In this document: positions 8,562 through 17,730 of the stretch, one piece after another | How the letters are laid out: each line of letters starts with the position of its first letter | Position numbering within the stretch: the stretch's first letter is position 1 | NCBI RefSeq assembly: GCF_902374955.1 | Contig: NZ_CABKRX010000076.1 | Coordinates: forward strand, 1-45,744 | Source of the DNA: Bacillus massilioanorexius | Lineage (GTDB): Bacteria > Bacillota > Bacilli > Bacillales > DSM-1321 | Length of the DNA stretch: 45,744 nucleotides | Direction of reading: 5' to 3' | Notes under the pieces: model-generated | The model's database searches: none | What the model was told of the DNA's origin: nothing | Seen by the model: the letters and a program-made list of their open reading frames with translations, nothing else | Translations under genes and position numbers: made by a program

Positions 8562-9012
8562 AACCGGCTAAAATCTCCTTCTGTCTAGAGAACATTTTTA
8601 TCTCATCTTCTTTTTCAATATGATCATAGCCTAAAAGATGTAAAAAACCATGTAGCGCTAAAAAACCCAATTCACGATGAAAGCTATGTCCGTACTCTTC
8701 AGCTTGTTCCTTCGTACGATCAACAGAAATGATGATATCCCCTAATACTCTTGGCATGTCTGCTCCAATGACTTCGATTTCATCTTCTCCCATTTCTTCC
8801 ATAGCAAATGAGATAACATCAGTAGCTGCATCCTTATTTCGATACTGCTTATTAATCTCTCGTATCGCTTCATTATCTACAAATGTGATAGAAACTTCAC
8901 ATTCCTCTTTAATTTCTTCTGCCTCTGCAGCAAATTGCAGCAACTGCTCAATAAGTTGAGTATCCTGTGCTTCTACAGCATTTGTTTCATCAATAAAATC
9001 AATTAGAAGCAT
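8542..9012 (-). CDS. ybeY: Endoribonuclease/rRNA maturation factor YbeY
   Basis: A metalloprotein of 156 residues, needed for 16S rRNA 3' processing and ribosome quality control. The zinc-binding motif HGFLHLLGYDH lies near residues 120-130, and the conserved TDVISFAMEE block near 62-71. I chose ATG at 9012 (MLLIDFIDET), after AGGTGAAGTTA, over the GTG at 9021, because homologues start MSLLIDFIDET. It is packed between pgpH and dgkA and acts in the same pathway as era nearby. Confidence 0.94.
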   Translation of the reverse strand: MLLIDFIDETNAVEAQDTQLIEQLLQFAAEAEEIKEECEVSITFVDNEAIREINKQYRNKDAATDVISFAMEEMGEDEIEVIGADMPRVLGDIIISVDRTKEQAEEYGHSFHRELGFLALHGFLHLLGYDHIEKEDEIKMFSRQKEILAGYGLSRQ

Positions 9013-9024
9013 TAACTTCACCTA

Positions 9025-11178
9025 CTATCCTTCATTTTTAATATCTGGGTACTCTATGCGAGAGTGAAAAATTCCATTCAATGTTTCACACAAAGTTCTT
9101 TCAATAATTTCTAGCTCTTTAAACGTAATGTCACACTCTGAAAATTGATTATCATTTATTCGATCCCGAATGATATTCTTAACTAATACTTCGATTTTTT
9201 CTTTCGTTGGATGACTCATAGAGCGAACAGCGGCTTCCACACTATCCGCCACACCAATAATAGCTGATTCCTTCGTTTGCGCTTTAGGACCAGGATAACG
9301 ATAGTCTTCTTCCTTCACATCTTCTCCTAATTCTTTTGCTTTAAAATAAAAGAATTTTAAAAGAGTCGTACCATGATGTTGTTCAGCAATATCGATTATC
9401 TCCTTAGGCATTTTATGTTTTCTCAAAATCTTTACCCCATCAGTAACGTGAGCGATAATAATATCTCTACTTGTCGCAGGCTTCAATTTATCATGTGGAT
9501 TTTCAATATTCATTTGATTCTCAATAAAAAACTGTGGTCTCTTCGTTTTACCAAGATCATGATAATAGCAGCCAACCCTTGCCAATAACCCATTTGCTCC
9601 AATTGCCTCACTAGCTGTTTCAGCTAAATTAGCAACCATAACACTATGATGATACGTGCCCGGAGCTTCGGTTAATATTTTCCTAAGTAAAGGATGATTT
9701 GGATTAGAAAGCTCAATTAGCTTCATAGTAGACAATATACCAAATCCCGCTTCAAAAAACGGTAAAAACCCAATCGTTAAAATAGACGAAGCTAGACCAG
9801 CCGTAAATGCTGCAAAAATATAAACGAAATAATCAATACGATCCAATTGCATATCCATTGTAAAGACAAGCGCGAAAATAATAATGATATGTACAAAGGA
9901 TAATAAAATGCCCATCTTAAAAAGCTTAGATTGTAAATCTCGAGTTGATAGTAACAAAAGAGCGGCTATCCCACTTAGCAATATATACAAACCTGCCGAA
10001 AGATTAAAGTTCGTTGTCATATTCTCATTAAAAATAATGGCACCGAATATGCTCATAATAATTGTAAAAGCTATCGCATATCGCCCATCTAATAGTATTT
10101 TCAAAATCATGGTTCCCATTGCCGCTGGTACGAAAAAGCTTAAATCATAACTTTCAACAGCGGAAAGTAAACTTAGTGTTTTCATAATTGAAAGGGCAAG
10201 TATAAATACTAAACTAAAAATTAAAATATGACTATGTCTTTGCATATTTTCTTTTTCAAAAATTCGATAAAAATAAAACATCAGACCAAATGTAAAAGTG
10301 ACTAGTAATGCCAATCCTATAAATGGCGAAAATGAATTTTCATTATTCAACAAACCTACTAATTCTAAATTATGATACACGTCTCGATCAACAAGTTGTC
10401 CTTTTTCAACAAGAATTTGACCTTGAAGAATCATGACAGGTTCAACACTTTCTAATTCTTTCTGACGCTTCTCATCCGTTTTCTCTTGATCTAAAAAATA
10501 ATTTTGCGTGATAGCATAACGAGCTAACTCAACTGATGAACTGCGTAGATCAGAGCTAACCGCTGATGATTTTATCTCATCTTCAATTAGCTTTTTAGCA
10601 TTTTCTACTTCATTAGATGGTATTTTATTTTTGCTCATCACATCATTGATGGCAGTAACCGTGATATCTTGAGCAACTAATAAATCATTTTCATTGGCTC
10701 TTAAAAGAGCTCTATAAGTAGATTCTGGTATTGCTTTATTAACATCATCCGTTAGTTTACTTTTTAATGAGCTTAGTTGTTCAGCCAGTTGTTCGGACTT
10801 TTCTTGTGCGGTTAATGTTTTTTTCTCAGAAGTAGATTGTTCCCTAAACTCTTTCTTTACTTCAAGCACAGAATCAAATATAGAGGAGATTAAATCCACA
10901 CGATTTTGAGCATATTCCTTCTTCAACGTATACTCTGCTGTTACTTGATTCAACACCTCTTGCTTTTCTTTTTCTGTTTTCTCAACGTCTTCTACCGTTT
11001 TGGGTGACCTGATCGTTGTATCTGATACTTTAAGTAGTTCTACATCAATCTTTTCAGGTCGCACATTCGAAAACATCACGCTATATGCTAAAAGAGCAAG
11101 TAAGGCGAATAACAACACTTGAAAAAAAGTATGTTGAAGTAATTGTTTAACTTGTGACAAAAACTGATTTATTTTCAT
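9025..11178 (-). CDS. pgpH: Cyclic di-AMP phosphodiesterase PgpH (7TM-HD)
   Basis: About 717 residues. An N-terminal membrane anchor is followed by an extracytoplasmic 7TMR-HDED domain (about 50-280), a seven-helix membrane block (about 285-480) and a cytoplasmic HD domain. HD ligands are visible in GTYHHSVMVANL, YYHDLGKTKRP and IAEQHHGTTL. PgpH hydrolyses c-di-AMP to pApA and so influences osmotic and cell-wall homeostasis. ATG at 11178 (MKINQF) is preferred because GGAGG lies 11 bases upstream; a longer start at 11205 would place that site inside the gene. Confidence 0.95.
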   Translation of the reverse strand: MKINQFLSQVKQLLQHTFFQVLLFALLALLAYSVMFSNVRPEKIDVELLKVSDTTIRSPKTVEDVEKTEKEKQEVLNQVTAEYTLKKEYAQNRVDLISSIFDSVLEVKKEFREQSTSEKKTLTAQEKSEQLAEQLSSLKSKLTDDVNKAIPESTYRALLRANENDLLVAQDITVTAINDVMSKNKIPSNEVENAKKLIEDEIKSSAVSSDLRSSSVELARYAITQNYFLDQEKTDEKRQKELESVEPVMILQGQILVEKGQLVDRDVYHNLELVGLLNNENSFSPFIGLALLVTFTFGLMFYFYRIFEKENMQRHSHILIFSLVFILALSIMKTLSLLSAVESYDLSFFVPAAMGTMILKILLDGRYAIAFTIIMSIFGAIIFNENMTTNFNLSAGLYILLSGIAALLLLSTRDLQSKLFKMGILLSFVHIIIIFALVFTMDMQLDRIDYFVYIFAAFTAGLASSILTIGFLPFFEAGFGILSTMKLIELSNPNHPLLRKILTEAPGTYHHSVMVANLAETASEAIGANGLLARVGCYYHDLGKTKRPQFFIENQMNIENPHDKLKPATSRDIIIAHVTDGVKILRKHKMPKEIIDIAEQHHGTTLLKFFYFKAKELGEDVKEEDYRYPGPKAQTKESAIIGVADSVEAAVRSMSHPTKEKIEVLVKNIIRDRINDNQFSECDITFKELEIIERTLCETLNGIFHSRIEYPDIKNEG

Positions 11179-11290
11179 AATCGGACTTTCCTCCAAATCA
11201 TACATCGTTCTTTCAAGGACCTAATAAGTAGCCTGATTAGCTATTATAAAAATCATAGCAGTTTTTAATACAACTTTCACCCTTTCAAAC

Positions 11291-11320
11291 AAAAAAACCG
11301 TCAATATACCCTGACGGTTT
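11291..11320 (-). terminator. Terminator between phoH and pgpH
   Basis: On the minus strand AAACCGTCAGGG and TGACGGTTT form a 9-bp stem (AAACCGTCA with TGACGGTTT) running into a T tract (11291-11297). It begins about 10 bp after the phoH stop. It would end or attenuate the yqfD-phoH transcript before pgpH, so pgpH probably also has its own promoter in 11179-11290. Confidence 0.75.
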
Positions 11321-11329
11321 CTATTATTT

Positions 11330-12292
11330 CTATGCACCATGATTTTCATAAGCTGTGACGATTTTCCCTACTAAAGGATGTCGTACCACATCACTACCTT
11401 CTAAGAAGATAAAGCTAATCCCTTTTACTTCACTCAATATTTCCGTAGCTGCCACTAATCCTGATTTCGCATTTCTCGGCAAATCAATCTGTGATCGATC
11501 GCCCGTAATAATCATTTTCGAGCCAAATCCTAATCGAGTTAAGAACATCTTCATTTGTGCTTCAGTTGTGTTTTGTGCTTCATCTAAAATAATGAAAGCA
11601 TCATCTAATGTCCTACCACGCATATAAGCAAGAGGAGCTATTTCAATAATGCCTCTTTCAATTAATCTTTGAGTATGCTCAGATCCTAATACGTCATGCA
11701 ATGCATCATATAATGGTCTTAAATACGGATCCACCTTTTCCTTCAAATCACCAGGAAGAAAGCCTAGACTTTCACCAGCCTCAACGGCAGGTCTTGTAAG
11801 AATAATTTTATTCACTTTACCACTCTTAAGAGCGGCAACAGCCATAACAACCGCTAAATACGTTTTCCCTGTACCAGCTGGTCCAATACCGAACACGATA
11901 TCATGCGATTTAATAGCATTAATATATTGTTTTTGTCCGAGTGTTTTTACGCGAATCGGTTTACCTTTAACTGTTTTTGCAATCTCTTCATCATACATTT
12001 CTTCAAAATATTCTAAAGCTCCTTTTTCAGCAAGAGATACAGCGTACACAACATCTCGTGCACTGACCTTTATACCTTTTCGTATAACAGATAACAGAGC
12101 CTTAATTACATCATATGCCGCTTCAACATTAGAAGCATCTCCACCAATTGAAATTTTTTCTCCACGAGTAATAATCGAAACTTTTAATTCTTCTTCAAGA
12201 ACTTTTAAATTGCTATCAGATGTTCCCAATAGAGCTAATGCTTCATTTGGTGTTTCAAACTGTATGTCTACCATTTTTTGTTCTAATGTCAT
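11330..12292 (-). CDS. phoH: PhoH-like P-loop ATPase
   Basis: A 320-residue PhoH/YbeZ family protein. The N-terminal part (about 1-115) includes a KH-like segment. The ATPase core has Walker A GPAGTGKTYLA near residues 137-147 and Walker B IILDEAQNTT near 234-243. The family is linked to RNA metabolism together with YbeY, whose gene lies two genes downstream. ATG at 12292 follows CCAAGGAGATTAACGA. It is 3 bp from the end of yqfD, so the two are co-transcribed. Confidence 0.95.
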   Translation of the reverse strand: MTLEQKMVDIQFETPNEALALLGTSDSNLKVLEEELKVSIITRGEKISIGGDASNVEAAYDVIKALLSVIRKGIKVSARDVVYAVSLAEKGALEYFEEMYDEEIAKTVKGKPIRVKTLGQKQYINAIKSHDIVFGIGPAGTGKTYLAVVMAVAALKSGKVNKIILTRPAVEAGESLGFLPGDLKEKVDPYLRPLYDALHDVLGSEHTQRLIERGIIEIAPLAYMRGRTLDDAFIILDEAQNTTEAQMKMFLTRLGFGSKMIITGDRSQIDLPRNAKSGLVAATEILSEVKGISFIFLEGSDVVRHPLVGKIVTAYENHGA

Positions 12293-12295
12293 TCG

Positions 12296-13483
12296 TTAAT
12301 CTCCTTGGATAATTGGTCGTTCAATCGCTATATTTTCTAGTACTTGGTAATGTATTGATAATATAACTTTACCATTCTCAATTCTTTCGTGCAAAACTTT
12401 TTCTCCAACGATATCACTATTTTTAGGTAGAATTTTTTTCAAATCACTCTTTGCTACTTCAAGTCCTTTTTCTATAGCTTCTTTCTTTGAATATTCCCTT
12501 ACAACCTCTTCTTTATCACGATAAGTTACACTTTTATATGATATCGGTAATTTCCATCCTAAAAAGTAAAACGGCTTCTTCGTTACTTCTTTTCCGTAAT
12601 TTTTATAAGGATTTTTAGAGAATCCCCAAATAGGAATCGAAAACTGATTAATCGTAATGTAATGTTTCATTAACTCCTTACCCGTTAATACTGAGAACTG
12701 AGTCTCTAGCGGAATTTCCACGTTAGACTTGTACCATATTTCTCCTAACACAATTCCTTTTGCTGGTACATGTACACTTTTTTCATCTTTCCCTATATTG
12801 CTTGACACAAGCAATTGCCCCTTATGCACATACTCATTCACATTAACTTTCGCCTTACCTTGTTCGACCAAAACTTTACGTATAATGGCTTTTTTATTAG
12901 CAACCAAATTTTGTATATCATATACTTTAGCTTTTTTAGGCTCCTTCTTTTCAACAACTTGAAGATGGTAGCTCGTTCCTTTTAATTCTACTCCTACCCA
13001 AGTAATTTCATCAATTTCCTGTGATAAAATGCGTTGAATGGCATCGGAATCTTCCATAAAAAATTGAAATTTCCCTTTTTCTACACCCATTTTCGCAAGT
13101 TCTTTTCTTATTGCATGTTCTGTTTCAGGCTTGGCTCCGGTAACTTCAATATTCCATACTACGTTAGATAAGAGAAATAGGCAGATAAGAAAAACGAAAA
13201 AACCTACCAAAAATCCACTATTTCTTATAAGCCTTCTTGTTAAAAAGGGAACACCAGATCTTTTGAGAAACTTAACTTTGCAATCATATTTACGGAGTAT
13301 GACACGCATTTTCCCAACGTCATGAAGCGGTATTGAAAAAACAATATGCTGTTCACCCATTCTTTTCATATTCCAGATTTTCACTCTTTTTTCAACTAAA
13401 TCATTTAAAAAGCGTTCTATATGCAAACCGTATACTTTGACCTCTACACTACCCGTATAAAAATTCAACCATTGATTTCTCAT
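12296..13483 (-). CDS. yqfD: Sporulation protein YqfD
   Basis: About 395 residues of the YqfD family (PF06898), made in the mother cell under SigmaE in B. subtilis. The N-terminal domain begins MRNQWLNFYTGSVEV; a single membrane helix lies near residues 92-112 (SGFLVGFFVFLICLFLLSNVVW), with the bulk of the protein beyond it. The start at 13483 matches homologues (MKNKWL-type); GGGAGG lies 11 bases upstream. ATG at 13489 is an alternative, while 13504 would put the binding site inside the gene. In B. subtilis it forms an operon with yqfC; here 283 bp and a terminator separate them. Confidence 0.9.
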   Translation of the reverse strand: MRNQWLNFYTGSVEVKVYGLHIERFLNDLVEKRVKIWNMKRMGEQHIVFSIPLHDVGKMRVILRKYDCKVKFLKRSGVPFLTRRLIRNSGFLVGFFVFLICLFLLSNVVWNIEVTGAKPETEHAIRKELAKMGVEKGKFQFFMEDSDAIQRILSQEIDEITWVGVELKGTSYHLQVVEKKEPKKAKVYDIQNLVANKKAIIRKVLVEQGKAKVNVNEYVHKGQLLVSSNIGKDEKSVHVPAKGIVLGEIWYKSNVEIPLETQFSVLTGKELMKHYITINQFSIPIWGFSKNPYKNYGKEVTKKPFYFLGWKLPISYKSVTYRDKEEVVREYSKKEAIEKGLEVAKSDLKKILPKNSDIVGEKVLHERIENGKVILSIHYQVLENIAIERPIIQGD

Positions 13484-13756
13484 AAACATCACGACCTCCC
13501 ACATTTATACCGATCAAACTGGTCTTAAGACTCCCATTCATACTAGAAAAATGTAATAAAAGAACTGCATCAATATGAACCGAATCAGCATTTTAAACCA
13601 TCAATCAAACAAAAACATCAGCCAGAAGTTCTCTCTTATTCTGCAGTAATGAACACCGATAGCTTGTACACATTTTATTGAACACCATTAAGTAAAGTGG
13701 TGATCATTAATCATCTGACCTATCAATACATCCCTTACATATAAAAACAAAAGTCA

Positions 13757-13791
13757 AACTCCCGTTTCATTCAACAAACGAAACAGAAGTT
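13757..13791 (-). terminator. Terminator overlapping the end of yqfC
   Basis: On the minus strand AACTTCTGTTTC and GAAACGGGAGTT make a 12-bp stem with G-T wobbles and an 11-base loop, followed by TGACTTTTGTTTTTAT. The stem includes the last codons and stop of yqfC. It implies that yqfC and yqfD are not simply co-transcribed here. Confidence 0.65.
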
Positions 13792-14048
13792 ATAACTCCT
13801 TCTAATAGAATTTCTTCTGGTAATATCGTTTTTATAACAAAAGCATTGCCTTGAATTGATAATTGACCTTTGCTTAATTGCAATCGGATTTCATTTTCTG
13901 TAAAGGCTATTAACCCTCTATGGTTTTCAATATATATATGTAATTGTCCGATCATCGTAATTCTCGGGAGGTCCATCATGACATCTTTAGGAAAATCAGT
14001 GCTGTTTACAAATAACTGTTTAACTTTTTGACTCCACTTTTTCGCCAT
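13767..14048 (-). CDS. yqfC: Sporulation protein YqfC (YabP family)
   Basis: About 93 residues, family PF07873. It has the hallmark PKDVMMDLPRITMIGQ near residues 20-35 and IYIENHRGLIAF next to it, ending VIKTILPEEILLEG. In B. subtilis it is in the SigmaE regulon; the molecular role is unknown. ATG at 14048 (MAKKWSQ) after AAAGGGGGTTC is preferred over 14069, because homologues start MAKKW. It lies between a small membrane protein gene and yqfD. Confidence 0.9.
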   Translation of the reverse strand: MAKKWSQKVKQLFVNSTDFPKDVMMDLPRITMIGQLHIYIENHRGLIAFTENEIRLQLSKGQLSIQGNAFVIKTILPEEILLEGVITSVSFVE

Positions 14049-14106
14049 AAAAAAAGAACCCCCTTTCACTCAAATGTATGAGTGATAAGAGGATTCTAGC
14101 ACTTGT

Positions 14107-14631
14107 TTATCTAAACTTTTTCTTAGATCTTGGAGGACCTAAAATCTCATGCATAATAAGTCCATTTACTAAGTTATTCTTGCTGAATGTCTTTAAAGTT
14201 TTATGATGCTGTTGATGAGGTAAAGAACCCGTTTTTTTAAGTGACGTAACATTCATTACCGTATGTTCAACTTCTCTTTCCATTTCAGCAATTTGCCTTG
14301 CATATTGGTCATACTTATTAGGATGATGCTCCTCCACTTTACTAGGAGCAGAACTCATCACTTTTTTCATCTTTTCCGGATGAACAGTATCCAACGCTTT
14401 TTTCGCTTCTTGAGGCAATTTCTTAGCCATATCTTCCATTTTTCGTTCTATCGTTTTAATGGTCTGGGTACGCTCTGGTCTTTGGTGTCTATGCTGCGTT
14501 TCTTGTGTCGGTCGATTTGTTTTATTATTTTTCTTCTTATCTTCCTTGCCAAATAGCGAACTAATAATACCAATAATGATAAAAACGAATATAAAATTAT
14601 CTGTTACAAACTCAAATAATTTTTCAATCAT
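14107..14631 (-). CDS. Uncharacterised single-pass membrane protein in the yqfB position
   Basis: A 174-residue protein I cannot assign to a named family. One hydrophobic segment (about residues 9-26, NFIFVFIIIGIISSLFG) is followed by a long, strongly charged, lysine-, histidine- and glutamine-rich region predicted to be cytoplasmic and partly disordered. A distinct C-terminus reads NNLVNGLIMHEILGPPRSKK. ATG at 14631 has AAAGGAGGATGACTCCTT in front. It occupies the slot of yqfB between floA and yqfC in B. subtilis, but I cannot show homology. The PPRSKK tail recalls short C-terminal motifs in other Bacillaceae membrane proteins. Confidence 0.75.
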   Translation of the reverse strand: MIEKLFEFVTDNFIFVFIIIGIISSLFGKEDKKKNNKTNRPTQETQHRHQRPERTQTIKTIERKMEDMAKKLPQEAKKALDTVHPEKMKKVMSSAPSKVEEHHPNKYDQYARQIAEMEREVEHTVMNVTSLKKTGSLPHQQHHKTLKTFSKNNLVNGLIMHEILGPPRSKKKFR

Positions 14632-14663
14632 AAGGAGTCATCCTCCTTTCTAGACATTTTATA

Positions 14664-14866
14664 AGAAAAACCGTCATCAGGCCTTTTTAACGTAGCTCTT
14701 ATCTCGAAGAAAACTATCGATCCATTTACATCTTCAATCGCTAATATGTCTCTTTTCAGAAAGGAGACATACAAGTTCGTAAGAGATGACTTACAGGAAG
14801 CAGTGGTATTCAACCTCCTAAATGGAACGGCTTATGACCTAGCGTGTCAAGTGTAAATTTAGACAG
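14664..14866 (+). repeat. R1 dispersed structured element, copy B
   Basis: About 203 bp in the 515-bp gap between floA and the 174-residue gene. It has the R1 opening AAAAACCGTCATCAGGCC, the central AAGGAGACATAC and the ending GTGTAAATTTAGACA. The outer stem is CGTAAG (14778-14783) with CTTATG (14831-14836), including one G-T wobble on the plus strand; the inner stem is weaker than in other copies. The rest of the gap (14867-15146) holds only low-complexity and degraded sequence in which I recognise no gene. Confidence 0.7.
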
Positions 14867-15146
14867 TATGCTAGGTGCAAAATAAAATACTTCTTACCTT
14901 ATAAAGAAACGCACAAACACATTCCAAGATTGATCAAAGGTTATAACTGAGATATCAGCTTTAAAGTATAATCTTGTACATCTCAGATAGTACCCCTAGA
15001 TGGTTAATCCACCTTCTAGAGGTACTTCTAATCAATAGAGATGAACTAAGACGCCGAAGCTAGGTAACCAAATTGTTCAGACTGAGAGTCTTTCATAGCT
15101 TTTCACACACGAAAAGTTATGACCAAACATCTGATATCAATAACGT

Positions 15147-16139
15147 TTATTTTTTCTCTTCGTCAGACATCTTGCTAATAGAATCTCTCATCTCCGTATC
15201 AGCTGTAATGTTTTGTAAATTCATATAATCCATTACACCCATATTCCCCTTTTTCAATGCTTCTGCCATTGCAAGAGGTACTTCAGCTTCCGATTCAACA
15301 ACTTTCGCTCTCATTTCTTCTACACGCGCTCTCATTTCTTGCTCTTGGGCAACAGCCATTGCACGTCTTTCTTCTGCTTTCGCTTGGGCAATTTTCTTAT
15401 CTGCCTCTGCTTGGTCTGTTTGAAGTGTAGCACCAATATTTTTACCTACATCCACATCAGCAATATCAATCGATAGAATTTCGAACGCTGTTCCAGAGTC
15501 AAGACCTTTAGCTAAAACGGTACGAGAAATCATATCTGGATTTTCTAGTACTTGAGCATGGCTATCTGATGAACCTATTGTTGATACAATACCTTCACCT
15601 ACACGGGCAACAATAGTTTCTTCGCCAGCTCCCCCTACTAATCTTTCAATATTTGCTCGTACTGTAATACGAGCTTTCGCTTTAACTTCAATCCCATTCA
15701 TAGCCACACCTGCAATAAATGGTGTTTCAATTACTTTTGGATTTACACTCATTTGAACCGCTTGTAAAACATCACGCCCAGCAAGGTCAATTGCTGCTGT
15801 TCTTTCAAAACTTAATTCAATGTTTGCCCGTTGAGCAGCAATCAAAGCATTTACAACACGGTCAACATTACCACCAGCTAGATAATGACTTTCTAGTTGG
15901 TTAGTTGTCACATTCAAACCAGCTTTATGTGCTTTAATAAGCGGGTTTACTACACGACTTGGAATAACACGACGAAGTCTCATACCAACTAAAGTTAAAA
16001 TGCTAATTCTTACGCCAGCAGCTAATGCTGAAATCCAAAGCATTACTGGTACAAACGTGAAGAAAATGGATAGAAAAACAATACCGACAAATACAGCTAT
16101 AATTAGCGTAACTGTTTCTGGACCCATAAATGAAATCAT
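15147..16139 (-). CDS. floA: Flotillin-like protein FloA
   Basis: A 330-residue membrane scaffold of bacterial lipid microdomains. A hydrophobic hairpin near residues 8-45 is followed by the SPFH/band 7 region (FIAGVAMNGIEVKAKARITVR), then an alanine/glutamate-rich coiled coil (about 235-295, AEERRAMAVAQEQEMRARVEE). It lies 9 bp behind the NfeD-type gene, the usual pairing; the two products act together at the membrane. ATG at 16139 lies very close to AAGGAAGG; ATG at 16127 is an alternative start. Confidence 0.96.
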   Translation of the reverse strand: MISFMGPETVTLIIAVFVGIVFLSIFFTFVPVMLWISALAAGVRISILTLVGMRLRRVIPSRVVNPLIKAHKAGLNVTTNQLESHYLAGGNVDRVVNALIAAQRANIELSFERTAAIDLAGRDVLQAVQMSVNPKVIETPFIAGVAMNGIEVKAKARITVRANIERLVGGAGEETIVARVGEGIVSTIGSSDSHAQVLENPDMISRTVLAKGLDSGTAFEILSIDIADVDVGKNIGATLQTDQAEADKKIAQAKAEERRAMAVAQEQEMRARVEEMRAKVVESEAEVPLAMAEALKKGNMGVMDYMNLQNITADTEMRDSISKMSDEEKK

Positions 16140-16148
16140 CCTTCCTTA

Positions 16149-17456
16149 CTACTTAATTTCTCTAACTACAATTCTTGATCCTTCTGTTTTAATAACTTTT
16201 ACTTTACTATCTTTCGCTATGAAGCTACCTTCTGATACAACATCCACTCTCTCGTCATCAATGACAGCTATACCTGAAGGACGAAGATCCGTATATGCAA
16301 CACCTATTCTACCAATTAAATCTAATCGATTAACATTTGACACATATCCACTTTCACTACTTGTTGAATCGGTTAAAATCATTCTTTTTAGGAATTTCAT
16401 CTGTTTTCCAAACACCTTTACCATTAAGATAGATACTGATAAGGATACCACAAGTGCAATTAATATTGAAACAGCCATATGTGTATTATTATCACTTACC
16501 AGAAATAAGCTACCGATTACTGCAGCAAACCCAATTGCTCCAGCAATTCCCCCCGGTAAAAACAGCTCTAATATGAGTAAAGCCATACCTAATAGGAATA
16601 ATATGATGGTTTCATAGCCGGTCAACCCTGCTATTAAATGTCCAAAGAAAAATAGCATGAATGCTGCAATCCCAGTTAATCCTGGTAGACCAAATCCCGG
16701 TGAGAACAATTCAATAACTAAACCTAAGCATCCAATTGTAAGTAAAATTGGAATCACAACGGGATTAGTGAGAAAACGAGCAACTTTTTCCGCAAAGCTT
16801 TCATCTATATTCCTAACATCTGTGTTTTCATATCCTAATGTTTTTAATAACTCTTCTTTATTTTCGACAGTTCCCTCACTATACCCAACCTCTTCAGCTT
16901 GCTTTTCTGTTAACGTTAACAATTTTCCAGGACCAGCGCCAAAGGAAGTTAAAGTATTATTATCATCGGCCATCGCCATTGCGTATTTAGGATCTCTTCC
17001 ATTTTGTTCTGCAGCTGTTTTCATGGCTGCCAACCAATAGGATTGTGCTTTTTTATCCGCCGCATTTCCTGAACCATCTATAATAGCCGCAGAACCCATT
17101 GTTGAACCTGGGCTCATATAAATTTCATCAGCATTTAATGAAATGTATGCACCTGCTGATAAAGCCCGATTATCTACCCATGCTATTGTACGGATATTTG
17201 AATCAGTAAATAATTTTCCTATTTTCGTAGCCGAATCTACAACTCCACCCGGTGTATTCACATGAAATATAATTGCAGCTGCATTATTTTCTTCTGCTGT
17301 AGATAACGCTCTTTGTAAAAATGCGTATAAACCATCTTCGACCGTATCTTCAATTGGAACAATATAAACCTTTTCCTTACTCGCTTGTGCATTATGCGGA
17401 AGAAACCATGAAGTAAATATTAGTATCAGTAGTATAAAGGAGAACCATTTGCGCAC
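16149..17456 (-). CDS. yqeZ: NfeD-type membrane-bound serine protease (YqeZ)
   Basis: A 435-residue long-form NfeD protein. A signal peptide ends near residue 26 (HNAQA), then comes a ClpP-class protease domain (about 30-220) with NTPGG and the nucleophile region SAGAYIS, with a lysine-bearing stretch DKKAQSYWLAAM. Five to six membrane helices follow (about 230-350), and a C-terminal NfeD OB fold ends SRIVVREIK. The start is GTG at 17456, six bases after GGAGGG. It is followed directly by floA, and the family is thought to cooperate with flotillins. Confidence 0.94.
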   Translation of the reverse strand: MRKWFSFILLILIFTSWFLPHNAQASKEKVYIVPIEDTVEDGLYAFLQRALSTAEENNAAAIIFHVNTPGGVVDSATKIGKLFTDSNIRTIAWVDNRALSAGAYISLNADEIYMSPGSTMGSAAIIDGSGNAADKKAQSYWLAAMKTAAEQNGRDPKYAMAMADDNNTLTSFGAGPGKLLTLTEKQAEEVGYSEGTVENKEELLKTLGYENTDVRNIDESFAEKVARFLTNPVVIPILLTIGCLGLVIELFSPGFGLPGLTGIAAFMLFFFGHLIAGLTGYETIILFLLGMALLILELFLPGGIAGAIGFAAVIGSLFLVSDNNTHMAVSILIALVVSLSVSILMVKVFGKQMKFLKRMILTDSTSSESGYVSNVNRLDLIGRIGVAYTDLRPSGIAVIDDERVDVVSEGSFIAKDSKVKVIKTEGSRIVVREIK

Positions 17457-17690
17457 GAATTTCCCTCCTTTCGATATTTTTATTAAGCGATAACTGTTAT
17501 ACGATTCACATCACATATGGTTTCAAAAAAATATGTGTTTTCTTCATTCTTTTTCTAAAATTTATTGAGAAGTATATACAACTATTTATACAAAAAGAAA
17601 AAACACGAAACCAGTAATGAGTATAGATTGAATTCTGCTTCAGGATACTCACTTCCTTCGAAAGCCAGCAAGGTATATCATGAGCCAAAT

Positions 17691-17724
17691 TTAAAAACCA
17701 CAAGCAAATGCTTGTGGTTTTTAA
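17691..17724 (-). terminator. yqeY terminator
   Basis: Perfect 13-bp stem AAAAACCACAAGC (17693-17705) with GCTTGTGGTTTTT (17710-17722) and a 4-base loop, directly after the yqeY stop. It would end the rpsU-yqeY transcript before yqeZ. Confidence 0.88.
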
Positions 17725-17730
17725 ACGAGT

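Noticed and set aside
11281..11320. R1-like opening (AAAAACCGTCA) near the end of phoH
   Set aside because: The similarity is limited to the terminator arm AAACCGTCA; the R1 middle and end are absent, so it is treated as a plain terminator.
14628..14813. 61-residue minus-strand reading frame upstream of the 174-residue gene
   Set aside because: It translates part of R1 copy B and shares residues with the frame in copy A only because both are the same repeat; no start signal supports it.
17506..17703. 65-residue minus-strand frame between yqeY and yqeZ
   Set aside because: AT-rich composition, no ribosome binding site, overlaps the yqeY terminator, and no recognisable features.
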